Assembly (NCBI GenBank): GCA_937927845.1
Contig: CALFXE010000241.1
Location: 1-20,962 of the forward strand
Direction: 5' to 3'
Source: an uncultured Paludibacter sp.
Lineage (GTDB): Bacteria > Bacteroidota > Bacteroidia > Bacteroidales > Paludibacteraceae
Length of the DNA: 20,962 nt
Shown one piece after another: positions 1 to 7,833 of the stretch. The position numbers and the translations under genes are program-made. How positions within the stretch are numbered: position 1 is the first letter of the stretch; each line of letters opens with the position of its first letter. The notes under the pieces are model-generated. The model ran no database searches. It was given only the letters and a program-made list of their open reading frames with translations, and was not told the DNA's origin.

Positions 1-39
1 ACGGTTGTTCAGCGAGAATTTTATTATCTTGTTCAACAT
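1..39 (-). CDS. cusA: CusA-like RND efflux permease, N-terminal 13 codons only
   Basis: The minus strand opens an ATG at 39 and reads MLNKIIKFSLNNR to the window edge without a stop. This short basic/hydrophobic start is what heavy-metal RND pumps (CusA/CzcA) of Bacteroidetes look like before their first transmembrane helix. It sits 20 bases downstream of the stop of the periplasmic adaptor gene, the usual adaptor-pump order in Cus/Czc operons. The pump would be the inner-membrane, proton-driven part of a tripartite Cu/Zn/Co/Cd exporter. Only 13 residues are visible, so the call rests mainly on position and on the familiar N-terminus. Confidence 0.6.
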   Translation of the reverse strand, partial: MLNKIIKFSLNNR

Positions 40-59
40 ACTGATTCGTGTTTTAGTGA

Positions 60-1334
60 TTAGTGACTATGTCCTTCGGGCATTACGGAAGAGGTTGCTG
101 CCAGTTTCACCTGATACACACCTTTGGTAACTACTTTGGCTCCGCGTTGAAGACCTGCAAGTATTTGCACACGTTCGCCGTTGTTCTGTCCGAGGGTTAC
201 TTCTTTCTTTGTGTATTCTTCGTCGCCTATTTGCAGGTACACGAAGTTCAATCCCTGCACTTCGGTAACGGCTGAAACAGGAACGGATATGACATTGTCC
301 TGCAAGGTGGAAAGCAGATATACTTCGGTATAAGCTCCGGGAATAATGTCGCCCACGTTATCGAACTCAAAGGTAACAGGGATGTAGAAAGACTGGTCGG
401 TGCTTGCTTTACCGAAAGACAACAGGCGTCCGTTCAGTTCCGAAAGTTTATACAACTGATTGTCATAGGCAGGCTTAAAGTTGGCGCTGCTGATGCTTTT
501 CAGTATCTTAAAGTTGTTTTCGGATACTTCGGCACGTAACTGCAAACGCCTGTTCTGCGATACGGTTGCAATGGGCTGACCTACTGAAACATATTCGCCC
601 TGTGCAACAAGTCTATTCTTAATATATCCGCCGATAGGGGAAGTTACACTTACGCCCGATGCTGTCATGTTGCCTGCCTGTGCCTGATAAACTGTTTTCG
701 CTGTTTCGTAGCGCAAACGAGCCTGTTCAAAATCCTTAGCGGAAATAATCTGTTCTTTTACCAATGATTCGGCACGTTGGAACTCTTTCTGGGCGGTTTC
801 ATATTCAATCCGCGCTTTTACGGACGGGTCGCCTTCCAACAGTTTCTTTGCTGAAATAGTTACAATGGGTTGTCCGGCTTTCACGGCTGTACCGTCTGTT
901 ATGGACGGATTGGTAAATGATACAATACCGTTGGATGTAGCTGCAATAACAGCTTCGTCACCTTGCGAGGCTTGTATCTGTCCGCTTGTTTTGATGGAGT
1001 TATAAAAGCTGCCGGGTGCAACGGTTTCTGTCTTCAGGTCAACAAGCTGGGCTTGCTGTTTTGTGAAGAGGATTTCGTCGGCGTGACTTTCTCCCTTTGC
1101 TTCGGCTTCGTGGTCGTGTCCATCACCCTCTGAGTGTTTATGCTCTTTATCGTTTGAATGATCATGTCCATCACCTTCGGAATGGTCATGGTCTTTTTCA
1201 TTCGCATGGTCGTGACCGTCGCCGTCCACATGTTCATGCTTGTCTTCTTTTTCGTTCTCTGTTTTTTGATTTGAATTACATCCGGTCAACAACATGGCTG
1301 TAACAATGAATAATCCTATAATATACGTTTTCAT
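60..1334 (-). CDS. cusB: RND efflux periplasmic adaptor (CusB/CzcB-like) with His-rich metal-binding leader, lipoprotein
   Basis: 424 aa. The N-terminus is a lipoprotein signal (hydrophobic residues 4-17, lipobox LLTGC with Cys19). Residues about 28-85 are a low-complexity His/Asp/Glu/Gly region with near-repeats of the type HSEGDGHDH, a probable metal-binding leader. Then follow a barrel-sandwich (lipoyl-like) half, a coiled-coil hairpin (about 170-225, ARIEYETAQKEFQRAESL), the second lipoyl half (SPIGGYIKNRLVAQGEYV), beta-barrel and membrane-proximal domains. This is the HlyD/CusB membrane-fusion-protein layout. The protein links the RND pump to the outer-membrane channel and hands over metal in the periplasm. 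It is followed at once by the CusA-like start. The His-rich leader suggests Zn, Cu, Co or Ni; the exact metal cannot be read from sequence. Confidence 0.9.
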   Translation of the reverse strand: MKTYIIGLFIVTAMLLTGCNSNQKTENEKEDKHEHVDGDGHDHANEKDHDHSEGDGHDHSNDKEHKHSEGDGHDHEAEAKGESHADEILFTKQQAQLVDLKTETVAPGSFYNSIKTSGQIQASQGDEAVIAATSNGIVSFTNPSITDGTAVKAGQPIVTISAKKLLEGDPSVKARIEYETAQKEFQRAESLVKEQIISAKDFEQARLRYETAKTVYQAQAGNMTASGVSVTSPIGGYIKNRLVAQGEYVSVGQPIATVSQNRRLQLRAEVSENNFKILKSISSANFKPAYDNQLYKLSELNGRLLSFGKASTDQSFYIPVTFEFDNVGDIIPGAYTEVYLLSTLQDNVISVPVSAVTEVQGLNFVYLQIGDEEYTKKEVTLGQNNGERVQILAGLQRGAKVVTKGVYQVKLAATSSVMPEGHSH

Positions 1335-1527
1335 TTTTTTATTATTATGTTACGGAAGTACGGCACAGGCATTGCTACACAGGCATAGCCCGGCACGCAA
1401 ATTACCGATACTTCAATTTGAAATAATTGAATTTAATTCTCGAAATTCTGATGTGTAAGAAATAGTACGGCTTATTTTGGACACGCACAGGCACTCAAAA
1501 CAAGGTACATGGAAATAAATGAAATGC

Positions 1528-1965
1528 TTAAACGTGTATATAGGGAGGGCCACGCAAACCATTGAAGTGGTTTGCTTCTGCGGATGTGTAGAAAACAATG
1601 TACTCGCCGTAATCTGTTCCTGAACCGGAAGCAATGTTGCCGAATGCAAAGTTGTCCGCAGCTAAATAATAGAGTGGGAATAAATGGATGATATGGTTGT
1701 CAGTACAAGATGAAACCTTGCATTGGTTTTCTTCATGCGATTGCGGTACAGTATATTCTGCATCGGCTATACAGGTTTCTCCCTGCTGGCTTTCGAATGG
1801 AATGGTGCTGTGTGAGGTGTGTTCGTCGTTAACGTTGTTATCTTCGTCGCATATTTCGATAATCATGCACGCCAACCCTTTGTGGTGGTGATGGGGCACG
1901 ACTGTCATTATCAGTAGCAGGAGGCTTGATAATGCGATAAATGCTATGGAGATAATCTTTTTCAC
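1528..1965 (-). CDS. small His-rich membrane-anchored/exported protein, DUF6769-like (copy 1)
   Basis: 145 aa. Residues 4-22 form one hydrophobic segment that may be a membrane anchor or uncleaved signal. It is followed at once by PHHHHKGLAC and IEICDEDN, then NDEHTSH, and the protein ends in LRGPPYIHV. A paralogue at 3565-3996 shares the same plan: hydrophobic start, PHHHHxGxAC, NDEHTxH, YGE, and a final LRxPPYxH. The family resembles DUF6769 of Bacteroidetes; I name it from memory of the motif layout. No enzymatic motif is visible. The HHHH cluster just outside the membrane plus conserved Cys suggests periplasmic metal binding or sensing. It lies between the Fur-type repressor and the efflux adaptor, which fits a metal role. 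Confidence 0.75.
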   Translation of the reverse strand: MKKIISIAFIALSSLLLLIMTVVPHHHHKGLACMIIEICDEDNNVNDEHTSHSTIPFESQQGETCIADAEYTVPQSHEENQCKVSSCTDNHIIHLFPLYYLAADNFAFGNIASGSGTDYGEYIVFYTSAEANHFNGLRGPPYIHV

Positions 1966-1987
1966 TAACGTTTTTTATTAACTGGTG

Positions 1988-2023
1988 CAAATATATATAT
2001 AAATGGAGTGCAACTAAGTTGCA
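1988..2023 (-). promoter_or_regulatory. promoter of the first DUF6769-like gene with an overlapping palindromic operator candidate
   Basis: On the minus strand TATATTTG (1995-1988) fits the Bacteroides -7 box TAnnTTTG. The -33 region falls inside the perfect inverted repeat TGCAAC-TAA-GTTGCA (2009-2023), which also overlaps the stop codon of the Fur-type gene. A palindrome on top of the -33 box, directly after a Fur-family gene, is where a repressor operator would be expected. The assignment to the Fur/Zur protein is inference. Confidence 0.45.
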
Positions 2024-2436
2024 TTACGAGAACATTTTCCGCAATAACCTTTAATAACAAAATTTGCGTCTTCCATTTCAATACCATCGGGTAGCTCCAG
2101 CTTAGGTACAACCACGTTTTCGAGGCAAAATGCTTTCTGGCAGTAATTACAATAAAAATGTATGTGGAAATCGTCCTGACCGCAATCGCAATTGTCTTGG
2201 CATACGGAATATTTCATGGAGCCGGAACCATCGTCGAAATTATGAATGATTTTCTTTTCGTGAAAAAGATTGATGGTACGAAATATAGTAGACTTGTCTA
2301 TGTCGAGCAAATCTTTTTCAAGATCGCCCAAACTGAATGCACGATTATAACCCAGCATGGCATTTAGTATTAATATGCGTGGCGTTGTGGGCTTGATGCC
2401 GTTTGCGTCTAATATGTTTATGACTGAATTATCCAT
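2014..2436 (-). CDS. Fur-family transcriptional repressor, Zur-like
   Basis: 140 aa, the usual length for Fur/Zur. Residues 1-80 form the winged-helix domain (KPTTPRILILNAML, then DIDKSTIFRTINLFHEKKII, the recognition-helix region typical of Fur proteins). The C-terminal dimerisation and metal domain has HIHFYC-NYC and, near the end, CGKC, which are the two CxxC pairs of the structural zinc site, together with His/Asp/Glu ligands. Metal-loaded protein would bind DNA as a dimer and repress metal-uptake or stress genes. With efflux and His-rich proteins around it, zinc (Zur) is more likely than iron or peroxide, but this is inference. Upstream on the minus strand TAAATTTG (about 2446-2439) could be its own -7 box. 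Confidence 0.88.
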   Translation of the reverse strand: MDNSVINILDANGIKPTTPRILILNAMLGYNRAFSLGDLEKDLLDIDKSTIFRTINLFHEKKIIHNFDDGSGSMKYSVCQDNCDCGQDDFHIHFYCNYCQKAFCLENVVVPKLELPDGIEMEDANFVIKGYCGKCSRNAT

Positions 2437-2511
2437 TGTTCAAATTTAAATGATATTTTTAATATGGTAACAAAAAAGAGGTGCAGAAAGTTAATTATCA
2501 AAAACAGGTAT

Positions 2512-3312
2512 TTAAAATTGCATTGACATGGATAAACCGCCCTGCTGACCGGTATAGTACGGATAAAAAGCAAGGTTGGTCTTTTTATTTTTATTCTTTC
2601 CGCCATTAAATAGCTTATTTTCGACAGTAGGGTATAACCAATATGCAAGTTTTGTACTCAAAATCCCTAATCCGGCACCAAATGCTACATCGCCCACCCA
2701 ATGCTTATTATTATAGATACGGAATGCTCCTGTTCCGGCGGCAATAGTATATCCTGCAATTCCGTACCAAATAGAAACATCTTTATATTCCTGCCAGAGA
2801 AATTCGGCACCCATAAAAGCAATTGCCGTATGTCCTGATGGAAATGAATTCCTTGCTGATTTATCCGGTCTTTCGACTTTTGCCGTATATTTTATACCGT
2901 TCACTGAAGCAGCTGTAAATATACTTGCCATTCCCAGAATTATGGTGCGGTCTTTGAAATTATGTTTTCCTTTTATGCCTGCTAAATTCAGCGCATATAC
3001 GCTGGCTGCCGGAACATACTGGGTAATGTCGTCTATCTGAAATTTTTCGGGCTTATGGGTAATAACTTCGTGTCCAATGGCATAATTTAGTAAACGGTTT
3101 TTAGGTGCAAGAGTGACTTCAATTGTTCCGTAGAGCATTAAAACTCCCGGAATAATAAGTTGCTTATATGAAAATGTGTGCTCGTCGGAAACTGAGATAC
3201 TGTCATTATAGGATGTTTCAATTCCGTCAGTTACGGGCAAAGCTTTTATTGGTATGAGAAATAAGATTATTACCGTAATGAATGATATAATTACTTTTGA
3301 TGTTAGATACAT
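2512..3312 (-). CDS. PAP2-family phosphatase (membrane-associated)
   Basis: 266 aa from the ATG at 3312, chosen because it gives a clean signal/anchor (MYLTSKVIISFITVIILFL); the frame is open further upstream but that extension has no signal character. All three PAP2 motifs are present: KX6RP (KYTAKVERP), PSGH (FPSGHTA) and RX5HX3D (RIYNNKHWVGD). These are the phosphate-binding and catalytic residues of the acid phosphatase / lipid phosphatase superfamily. Such enzymes remove phosphate from undecaprenyl pyrophosphate, lipid A or phosphatidyl substrates at the periplasmic face; the substrate here is unknown. The C-terminus ends in SMSMQF, an outer-membrane-like aromatic end. It lies in a metal-related cluster but has no obvious metal function. 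Confidence 0.9.
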   Translation of the reverse strand: MYLTSKVIISFITVIILFLIPIKALPVTDGIETSYNDSISVSDEHTFSYKQLIIPGVLMLYGTIEVTLAPKNRLLNYAIGHEVITHKPEKFQIDDITQYVPAASVYALNLAGIKGKHNFKDRTIILGMASIFTAASVNGIKYTAKVERPDKSARNSFPSGHTAIAFMGAEFLWQEYKDVSIWYGIAGYTIAAGTGAFRIYNNKHWVGDVAFGAGLGILSTKLAYWLYPTVENKLFNGGKNKNKKTNLAFYPYYTGQQGGLSMSMQF

Positions 3313-3564
3313 AGCTTTTAAATTTGAAGTGTTGTTGTTTTTAGATAAAATAACTGAGCTCAACCTGCATGAAAATAACACGGACAACATATCTTTTCAT
3401 GGCTCTTACTAAGAGGTTAACTTGCCCGGCTGGGAAAACATGGGTGTTGCCAATGATTTCGGAAGAATCAGGTATACCACACATACGCATACAAGGATCT
3501 ACTGTTATGCTTGCAGCAAACGTTTACATTATGGATATGATTAAAATGCGATTACCCTGATATA

Positions 3565-3996
3565 TCAGGCGTGCCGATAGGGTGGAGCACGTAAACTATT
3601 GTGCCGGTTTAATTGTGCGGATTGATAATGTGATATACACTCTCCGTAATTCGTATCGGAAGTAGTTGATTCGGTCAGGAAACTTAATAAATGCACAGGA
3701 AGAATAAATAAGGTTAAAAAGTTAAGATTGTCTTTGCCTGAAAGGATTTGATTGATTATTTCGTGCTCCGAAGCCGGTATGATTACATCGAGTTCGGTAA
3801 TGCAGAAATTGTCGTGTGTGTTTGGTTCAGGCACTTCTTCATGATGGGTATGTTCATCATTGTAGGTATTGTCATTTTCGCATAGTTCCATAACAATACA
3901 GGCTATTCCGGCATGATGATGGTGAGGTATCACTTTCAGTACCAACATAAGTAATGTTGATAATGACAATATGGATATAATGAGATACCTTTTCAT
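3565..3996 (-). CDS. small His-rich membrane-anchored/exported protein, DUF6769-like (copy 2)
   Basis: 143 aa, paralogue of the protein at 1528-1965. It has a hydrophobic segment at residues 5-22, then PHHHHAGIAC, MELCENDN, NDEHTHH, YGE and a final LRAPPYRHA. The middle differs most and here contains a second hydrophobic stretch (LNFLTLFILPVHLLSFL). The shared residues are His, Cys and acidic positions, so metal binding is the likeliest conserved property; function is unknown. It follows the His-rich lipoprotein gene after a stem-loop, and may be read from the same ECF-type promoter. Confidence 0.75.
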   Translation of the reverse strand: MKRYLIISILSLSTLLMLVLKVIPHHHHAGIACIVMELCENDNTYNDEHTHHEEVPEPNTHDNFCITELDVIIPASEHEIINQILSGKDNLNFLTLFILPVHLLSFLTESTTSDTNYGECISHYQSAQLNRHNSLRAPPYRHA

Positions 3997-4062
3997 ACCT
4001 TATATTAACTTTGGATTATGCTGATTATTGTTTCAAGTATCAAAAAGCGGAGTTTTTACAGC

Positions 4063-4100
4063 GGATTCAATAAGATGGGATGAACCCTTTTATTGAATCC
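4063..4100 (-). terminator. long stem-loop between lipoprotein and DUF6769-like gene (terminator or processing element)
   Basis: GGATTCAATAA (4063-4073) and TTATTGAATCC (4090-4100) are perfect 11-bp arms, with an inner GGG/CCC pairing in the 16-nt loop. It lies between the lipoprotein stop and the next gene. There is no immediate T-run on the minus strand (CGCTGT follows), so it may be a partial terminator or an RNA-stability stem rather than a full terminator. Confidence 0.4.
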
Positions 4101-4118
4101 ATACTGTGATTGTGTATT

Positions 4119-4463
4119 TTAGTGATGTTTGCCGTCATTGTGTTGATGACCATTCTTGTCATGTGTTCCGTGGTCACTTCCATTGTGATGAGTTCCATCA
4201 TGGTTGGTTCCTGAATGGCCGGAGTATGCACATACCGAATGTGTACCGTCGTTGTAGATATCGCAGTTATCGTGGTTTCCTGCTGCACATTGTTCAGCAA
4301 CACTTGCCTGATAAGCGGCTACATCATCAAAACCTAAAGCGGCGGCTCGGGCTTCAATGTCCTGCTGAAATGTGGTTCCGAAATCATCGTGATCGTCATT
4401 ACTACAGGCAGCGAATGTTACTGCAAATACGGTTACGGCTACTAAATAAAATAACTTTTTCAT
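4119..4463 (-). CDS. small His-rich lipoprotein, probable periplasmic/outer-membrane metal binder
   Basis: 115 aa from the ATG at 4463 (an in-frame ATG at 4499 would add a 12-residue leader that only weakens the signal). MKKLFYLVAVTVFAVTFAAC is a clear lipoprotein signal with Cys as the new N-terminus. The mature protein starts with an acidic DDHDDF patch, has a short helical middle (DIEARAAALGFDDVAAYQ), and ends in a long tail rich in His, Gly, Asn and Asp (HDKNGHQHNDGKHH). No family recognised. Such tails bind Zn, Ni or Cu. The gene carries the same two-block promoter motif as the sigma factor operon upstream, so it is likely a second target of that sigma factor and may pass metal to the TonB receptor. 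Confidence 0.8.
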   Translation of the reverse strand: MKKLFYLVAVTVFAVTFAACSNDDHDDFGTTFQQDIEARAAALGFDDVAAYQASVAEQCAAGNHDNCDIYNDGTHSVCAYSGHSGTNHDGTHHNGSDHGTHDKNGHQHNDGKHH

Positions 4464-4518
4464 GTTCATCTTTATTTTTAATTTATTAATGATATTCATT
4501 GTTGAAGCGCTTTCATTT

Positions 4519-4549
4519 ATATACCGTGTCAGTGAGGTTTTACCCTACA
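4519..4549 (-). promoter_or_regulatory. putative ECF sigma promoter before the His-rich lipoprotein
   Basis: Minus strand TGTAGGGTA (4549-4541), 14-nt spacer, CGGTATAT (4526-4519). Both blocks and the spacer length are identical to the motif upstream of the ECF sigma gene (8372-8342), while the spacer bases differ. Distance from the second block to the nearest in-frame ATG is also the same (20 nt) in both cases. This pattern fits -35 and -10 elements read by the local ECF sigma factor. Confidence 0.65.
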
Positions 4550-4606
4550 GTCAAAGATAAAAATTTTAAATAAATGATGATTCTATTTTAAATAAACTGT
4601 TAAAAA

Positions 4607-7036
4607 TCAGAATGTAACTTCCAGAAAGACTGTCGGTGTAAATGGAGTTGCCTTTGTGAAGATATTTGTTGCATTGTTTTGACTGGAAATTTGATAGTTG
4701 TATTTTATATTCTTAGTGCCGAACACGTTTAATAGCGACATACCCGCTTGCAATCTTACTTTTTTTATTTGTGTTCGGTATGTAGCACTTATATCGAAAC
4801 GGCTATATGTCTCGTCAGAAGAATTCGTATGCTCGTGCTCTGAACTGTGTCCCCCTTCTTCGCCGCCTTGTCCATGTCCATGACCTCCGGTAGAGATATA
4901 GGCAAAGCCTGTACCGTAAACGTAACTCAAAGAAAAATAGAACGGATTGAATGCTCCGATACCTCCGATTTTTATTTCATGCGACAGTTCATTTTGAGGT
5001 TTACTAAGGCTATTGATGGAATATGAACCGTATAAAGTATGGTTTCCGATCTGTTTTTTAGCAAACAGGTCTGCGCCTAAAATTGTATTATCTATTTTAT
5101 AGACGATGTTATCCAAAAAAAACTGACTGTTTTTTGTCTTTTTATGATACCCCTCCAGACTGACCAAAAAACCGTTTTTGCTGTATGCAATGCCTGCGGT
5201 AGTGTGCATTGCTTTTGTAAAGGTACTGTCCGCCATAGTCCATACAGTTTGGAATCCAGATTCATCATACTGATATGTGGTACGGGTAAGGAACTGGTTG
5301 TAAAGCCCCCATGATGCGGTTGCAGTCAGTTCTTCCGATAGTTTATAAGATCCTGACAAACGGGGTTGTACATATACTTTTTTATTCAGGGGCATATCCA
5401 CTCGTATGCCTGCGTTCAAAGACAGTTTACCCAATAATATATTATCATTCACATAAAAGGTAGGTTTTTCCAGTTCTCCGCACAAATCATTCAGGCTGAC
5501 CCGATATTGCTGCCACTCTCCGCCAATTTGCACTTTGTTCCGGTTTCCGATATAAAAGTCATGGTTGAGTTTTATCGAAAATTCTTGTACCTCATTATCC
5601 AGATGACTGACATCTTCTGTTGTAGGTTTTTTATTCCCAACGATCGCAAGGTTATCTAATAGAGAGGTAAGCCGTGAAAATGCAGCCACAATTTTAGTAG
5701 CCGAACCATTTTCCCATACCCGTTTATAAGAAGCTGCTCCGCCATATTGCCTGTTCTTTTCAGATGCGTTGATGTCGTACTCATCCGGTTGGCCTACCGA
5801 GAATTTAAAGCGGTCGTCGGCCCCATACAAGCTGATATAATAGGAATCATCCCGATATGCCTTTCCTGATAATTTGATATTGGCATCCCTGAAATGGTAG
5901 TCCGGTTTGATATATACATCTGAAAGGCTTTGCGGATTATTGCCATTACCGGAAAAATCAACTTTTTCATTGTTATATAAGTTGTAAAAAGTTTGCCTGT
6001 AAGCAGCAGAAATATTCAAATTCTTTGTCAGGGGAGCCGAAGCAAAGAGATTCATTGTATAATTGCTGATGGCCGCCTTTACTGCCGGGACATCAAAGTT
6101 GCCGTCTATACCGGTTATCTCTGTAACAGCTCCGATACGTCCTCCCTGATTAGAGCCGTATCCGCCTTTCATAATGCGTATGTCTTTTACCATATAGGGA
6201 TTTACTGAACCGATATGGTCGTTATAGTTCTTTATACCGAACAAGGTATATCCGTCGTATGTTATTTTGCTCTCGCCCATATTACTGCCCCACACGATCA
6301 TATCTTCAGATGGTTCGCCCGATGCCCTTACACCGGGCATCATGCGCATCAGATTGAAAATGGAATTGTCGATGCTACCGGGAATATATTTGGCTACCTG
6401 ATGATTAATTCGCATTTCGCCGGGATTTCCACCGGACTGTATCAGCATGGTAGAGGGAACGGAATTGATAACGACTTCATCCATTGTATATGCCAAAGGG
6501 TTAAGGCTGATAAGATTGAATCCGGTTGTTATTATCGTATCTCGTTTTACATATCCCAGATATTGAGCTTGAATGTTCAGCTTTCCTTTTCTTTCGGTGC
6601 GGAATGTGAAATAGCCTGTCTCGTCTGTGGATATGATGCCATCGCGAGTAGTAATATAAGCATAGGGTAAACTTTCACCACTTTCGGCATCGGTAAGGTT
6701 GCCGGAATAGGTGTAATATTTCTTTTCTTCAATGACAGGCAGAATTGTCTGTACTGGTTTTACAGAAGGGCTGATAACATACACACCATTGATTTTCTCA
6801 TATTGGAAAGGTTTATCTTTCAGTAAGAATGAGATGGCCTGTTCGGCATTGCCGAACTGCCGGTTGATGGTAATGCGGTATTTGGAAAGGGCGTTGTCGT
6901 CGAAAGAGAGTTCAACATGCAGACTTCTCAATACATCGTTCAACGGTTTGTCTTTAACGACTAAATGCAGCTCCTGTGCGGACGCTGCAATAGTATTCAT
7001 CAGAATTATAGCGAGTATGAAAAGTATTTTCTTCAA
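4607..7036 (-). CDS. TonB-dependent outer-membrane receptor with STN signalling domain and His-rich loop
   Basis: 809 aa. Signal peptide (about 1-20, ending ASAQ); STN secretin/TonB short domain (about 21-90), used to signal through FecR; carboxypeptidase-regulatory-like domain (about 110-185, YSGNLTDAESGESLPYAYI); plug domain (about 190-310); 22-strand barrel to the C-terminal FLEVTF. Near residues 715-745 a loop carries HGHGQGGEEGGHSSEHEH, a likely metal-binding surface. With sigma and FecR genes just upstream this is a FecA-type trans-envelope signalling receptor; the substrate is probably a metal ion or metal complex such as zinc. The start is TTG at 7036, directly after the FecR stop TAA, giving the expected signal peptide; this points to translational coupling. 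No ATG gives the same signal. Confidence 0.9.
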   Translation of the reverse strand: MKKILFILAIILMNTIAASAQELHLVVKDKPLNDVLRSLHVELSFDDNALSKYRITINRQFGNAEQAISFLLKDKPFQYEKINGVYVISPSVKPVQTILPVIEEKKYYTYSGNLTDAESGESLPYAYITTRDGIISTDETGYFTFRTERKGKLNIQAQYLGYVKRDTIITTGFNLISLNPLAYTMDEVVINSVPSTMLIQSGGNPGEMRINHQVAKYIPGSIDNSIFNLMRMMPGVRASGEPSEDMIVWGSNMGESKITYDGYTLFGIKNYNDHIGSVNPYMVKDIRIMKGGYGSNQGGRIGAVTEITGIDGNFDVPAVKAAISNYTMNLFASAPLTKNLNISAAYRQTFYNLYNNEKVDFSGNGNNPQSLSDVYIKPDYHFRDANIKLSGKAYRDDSYYISLYGADDRFKFSVGQPDEYDINASEKNRQYGGAASYKRVWENGSATKIVAAFSRLTSLLDNLAIVGNKKPTTEDVSHLDNEVQEFSIKLNHDFYIGNRNKVQIGGEWQQYRVSLNDLCGELEKPTFYVNDNILLGKLSLNAGIRVDMPLNKKVYVQPRLSGSYKLSEELTATASWGLYNQFLTRTTYQYDESGFQTVWTMADSTFTKAMHTTAGIAYSKNGFLVSLEGYHKKTKNSQFFLDNIVYKIDNTILGADLFAKKQIGNHTLYGSYSINSLSKPQNELSHEIKIGGIGAFNPFYFSLSYVYGTGFAYISTGGHGHGQGGEEGGHSSEHEHTNSSDETYSRFDISATYRTQIKKVRLQAGMSLLNVFGTKNIKYNYQISSQNNATNIFTKATPFTPTVFLEVTF

Positions 7037-7822
7037 TTATTTCATTTTAAATTCAATACCGAACGGTTTACCTACGATTTTCAGTACATCTTCGGGGTTC
7101 TGTGTTTTGGTAAAGTTGCCGGAGTAAAGGTAATCTAAATTTGAGCCGGGCTGTACGTTTATATCGTATTGTCTTTCAATTTCCTGTATAACTTCTACCA
7201 ACGGCACGCTTACGAAAACAAATCTGCCTTCTTTCCAATTAATAGCCTCTTTGGCATTTTCAATGTTTGCGGTTATCAGTTGATTATTATTCAGAATAGC
7301 CTGCATATTGGGAGTAAGGACTACGGATGTGGCTTTATCGGCTACACTCACTTTTCCGGTAAGACAGGTTACGGCATATTTGTCGGCACGCGAGAAGATA
7401 TTGAAACTGGTACCGAGCACGCTGACTGTATAATCACCGGAACGAACGTCGAACTTACTTCCTTTCTCAACTTCAAAATAAGCTTCTCCCTGAAGCTCGA
7501 CATTGCGTGAAACCATCCACCAAAAGGGTTTATAGGTGATTTTACTTTCTGCATTCAGTTCTACCTTCGAACCATCGGGCAACGCTACTGCCAGATGAGA
7601 TCCTCTACCTGCTGTTTCGCTTTTGGTATAAAGGAAAGCGATGCCGGGCAATAGTATAACGATGGTTGCAACTGCTGCTGCAACATATAGCCATACAGGT
7701 TTCCTGCGAGGTTTCATTTCGATTACTTTTGGGTTGTCTTCCAATTGCTCGAACATATCGTTCCAGATATCTTCTTTGCTTTTGCTCCACTTTGGAGTTA
7801 TTTTAATGTCTTCCGTTTTCAT
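7037..7822 (-). CDS. FecR-family anti-sigma factor
   Basis: 261 aa. Residues 1-43 are the cytoplasmic, sigma-binding part (charged, with EDIWNDMFEQLEDN). One transmembrane helix lies at about 44-66 (WLYVAAAVATIVILLPGIAFLY). The periplasmic FecR domain follows (LPDGSKVELNAESKITY, GEAYFEVEKGSKFDV, VLGTSFNI), then a DUF4974-like C-terminal domain (PLVEVIQEIERQYDINV to the end), which contacts the STN domain of the receptor. It holds the ECF sigma factor inactive until the loaded receptor signals. It starts 11 bases after the sigma gene and abuts the receptor gene, so the three form one operon. Confidence 0.93.
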   Translation of the reverse strand: MKTEDIKITPKWSKSKEDIWNDMFEQLEDNPKVIEMKPRRKPVWLYVAAAVATIVILLPGIAFLYTKSETAGRGSHLAVALPDGSKVELNAESKITYKPFWWMVSRNVELQGEAYFEVEKGSKFDVRSGDYTVSVLGTSFNIFSRADKYAVTCLTGKVSVADKATSVVLTPNMQAILNNNQLITANIENAKEAINWKEGRFVFVSVPLVEVIQEIERQYDINVQPGSNLDYLYSGNFTKTQNPEDVLKIVGKPFGIEFKMK

Positions 7823-7833
7823 ATTATCCTAAA

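Noticed and set aside
1107..1230. Tandem repeat or CRISPR-like array in the adaptor gene
   Set aside because: The repeats encode HSEGDGHDH-type residues within an intact reading frame; there are no spacers.
1334..1390. Third copy of the ECF motif before the CusB-like gene
   Set aside because: Only TGTAG and a loose CCGTAA match, spacing is off, and the conserved GGGTA and CGGTATAT blocks are absent.
4106..4489. 127-aa plus-strand frame opposite the His-rich lipoprotein
   Set aside because: Antisense; its His/Cys richness is a by-product of the His codons on the other strand.
6215..6670. 151-aa open frame on the plus strand inside the TonB receptor
   Set aside because: Fully antisense to the plug region of a well-supported receptor; no family features.
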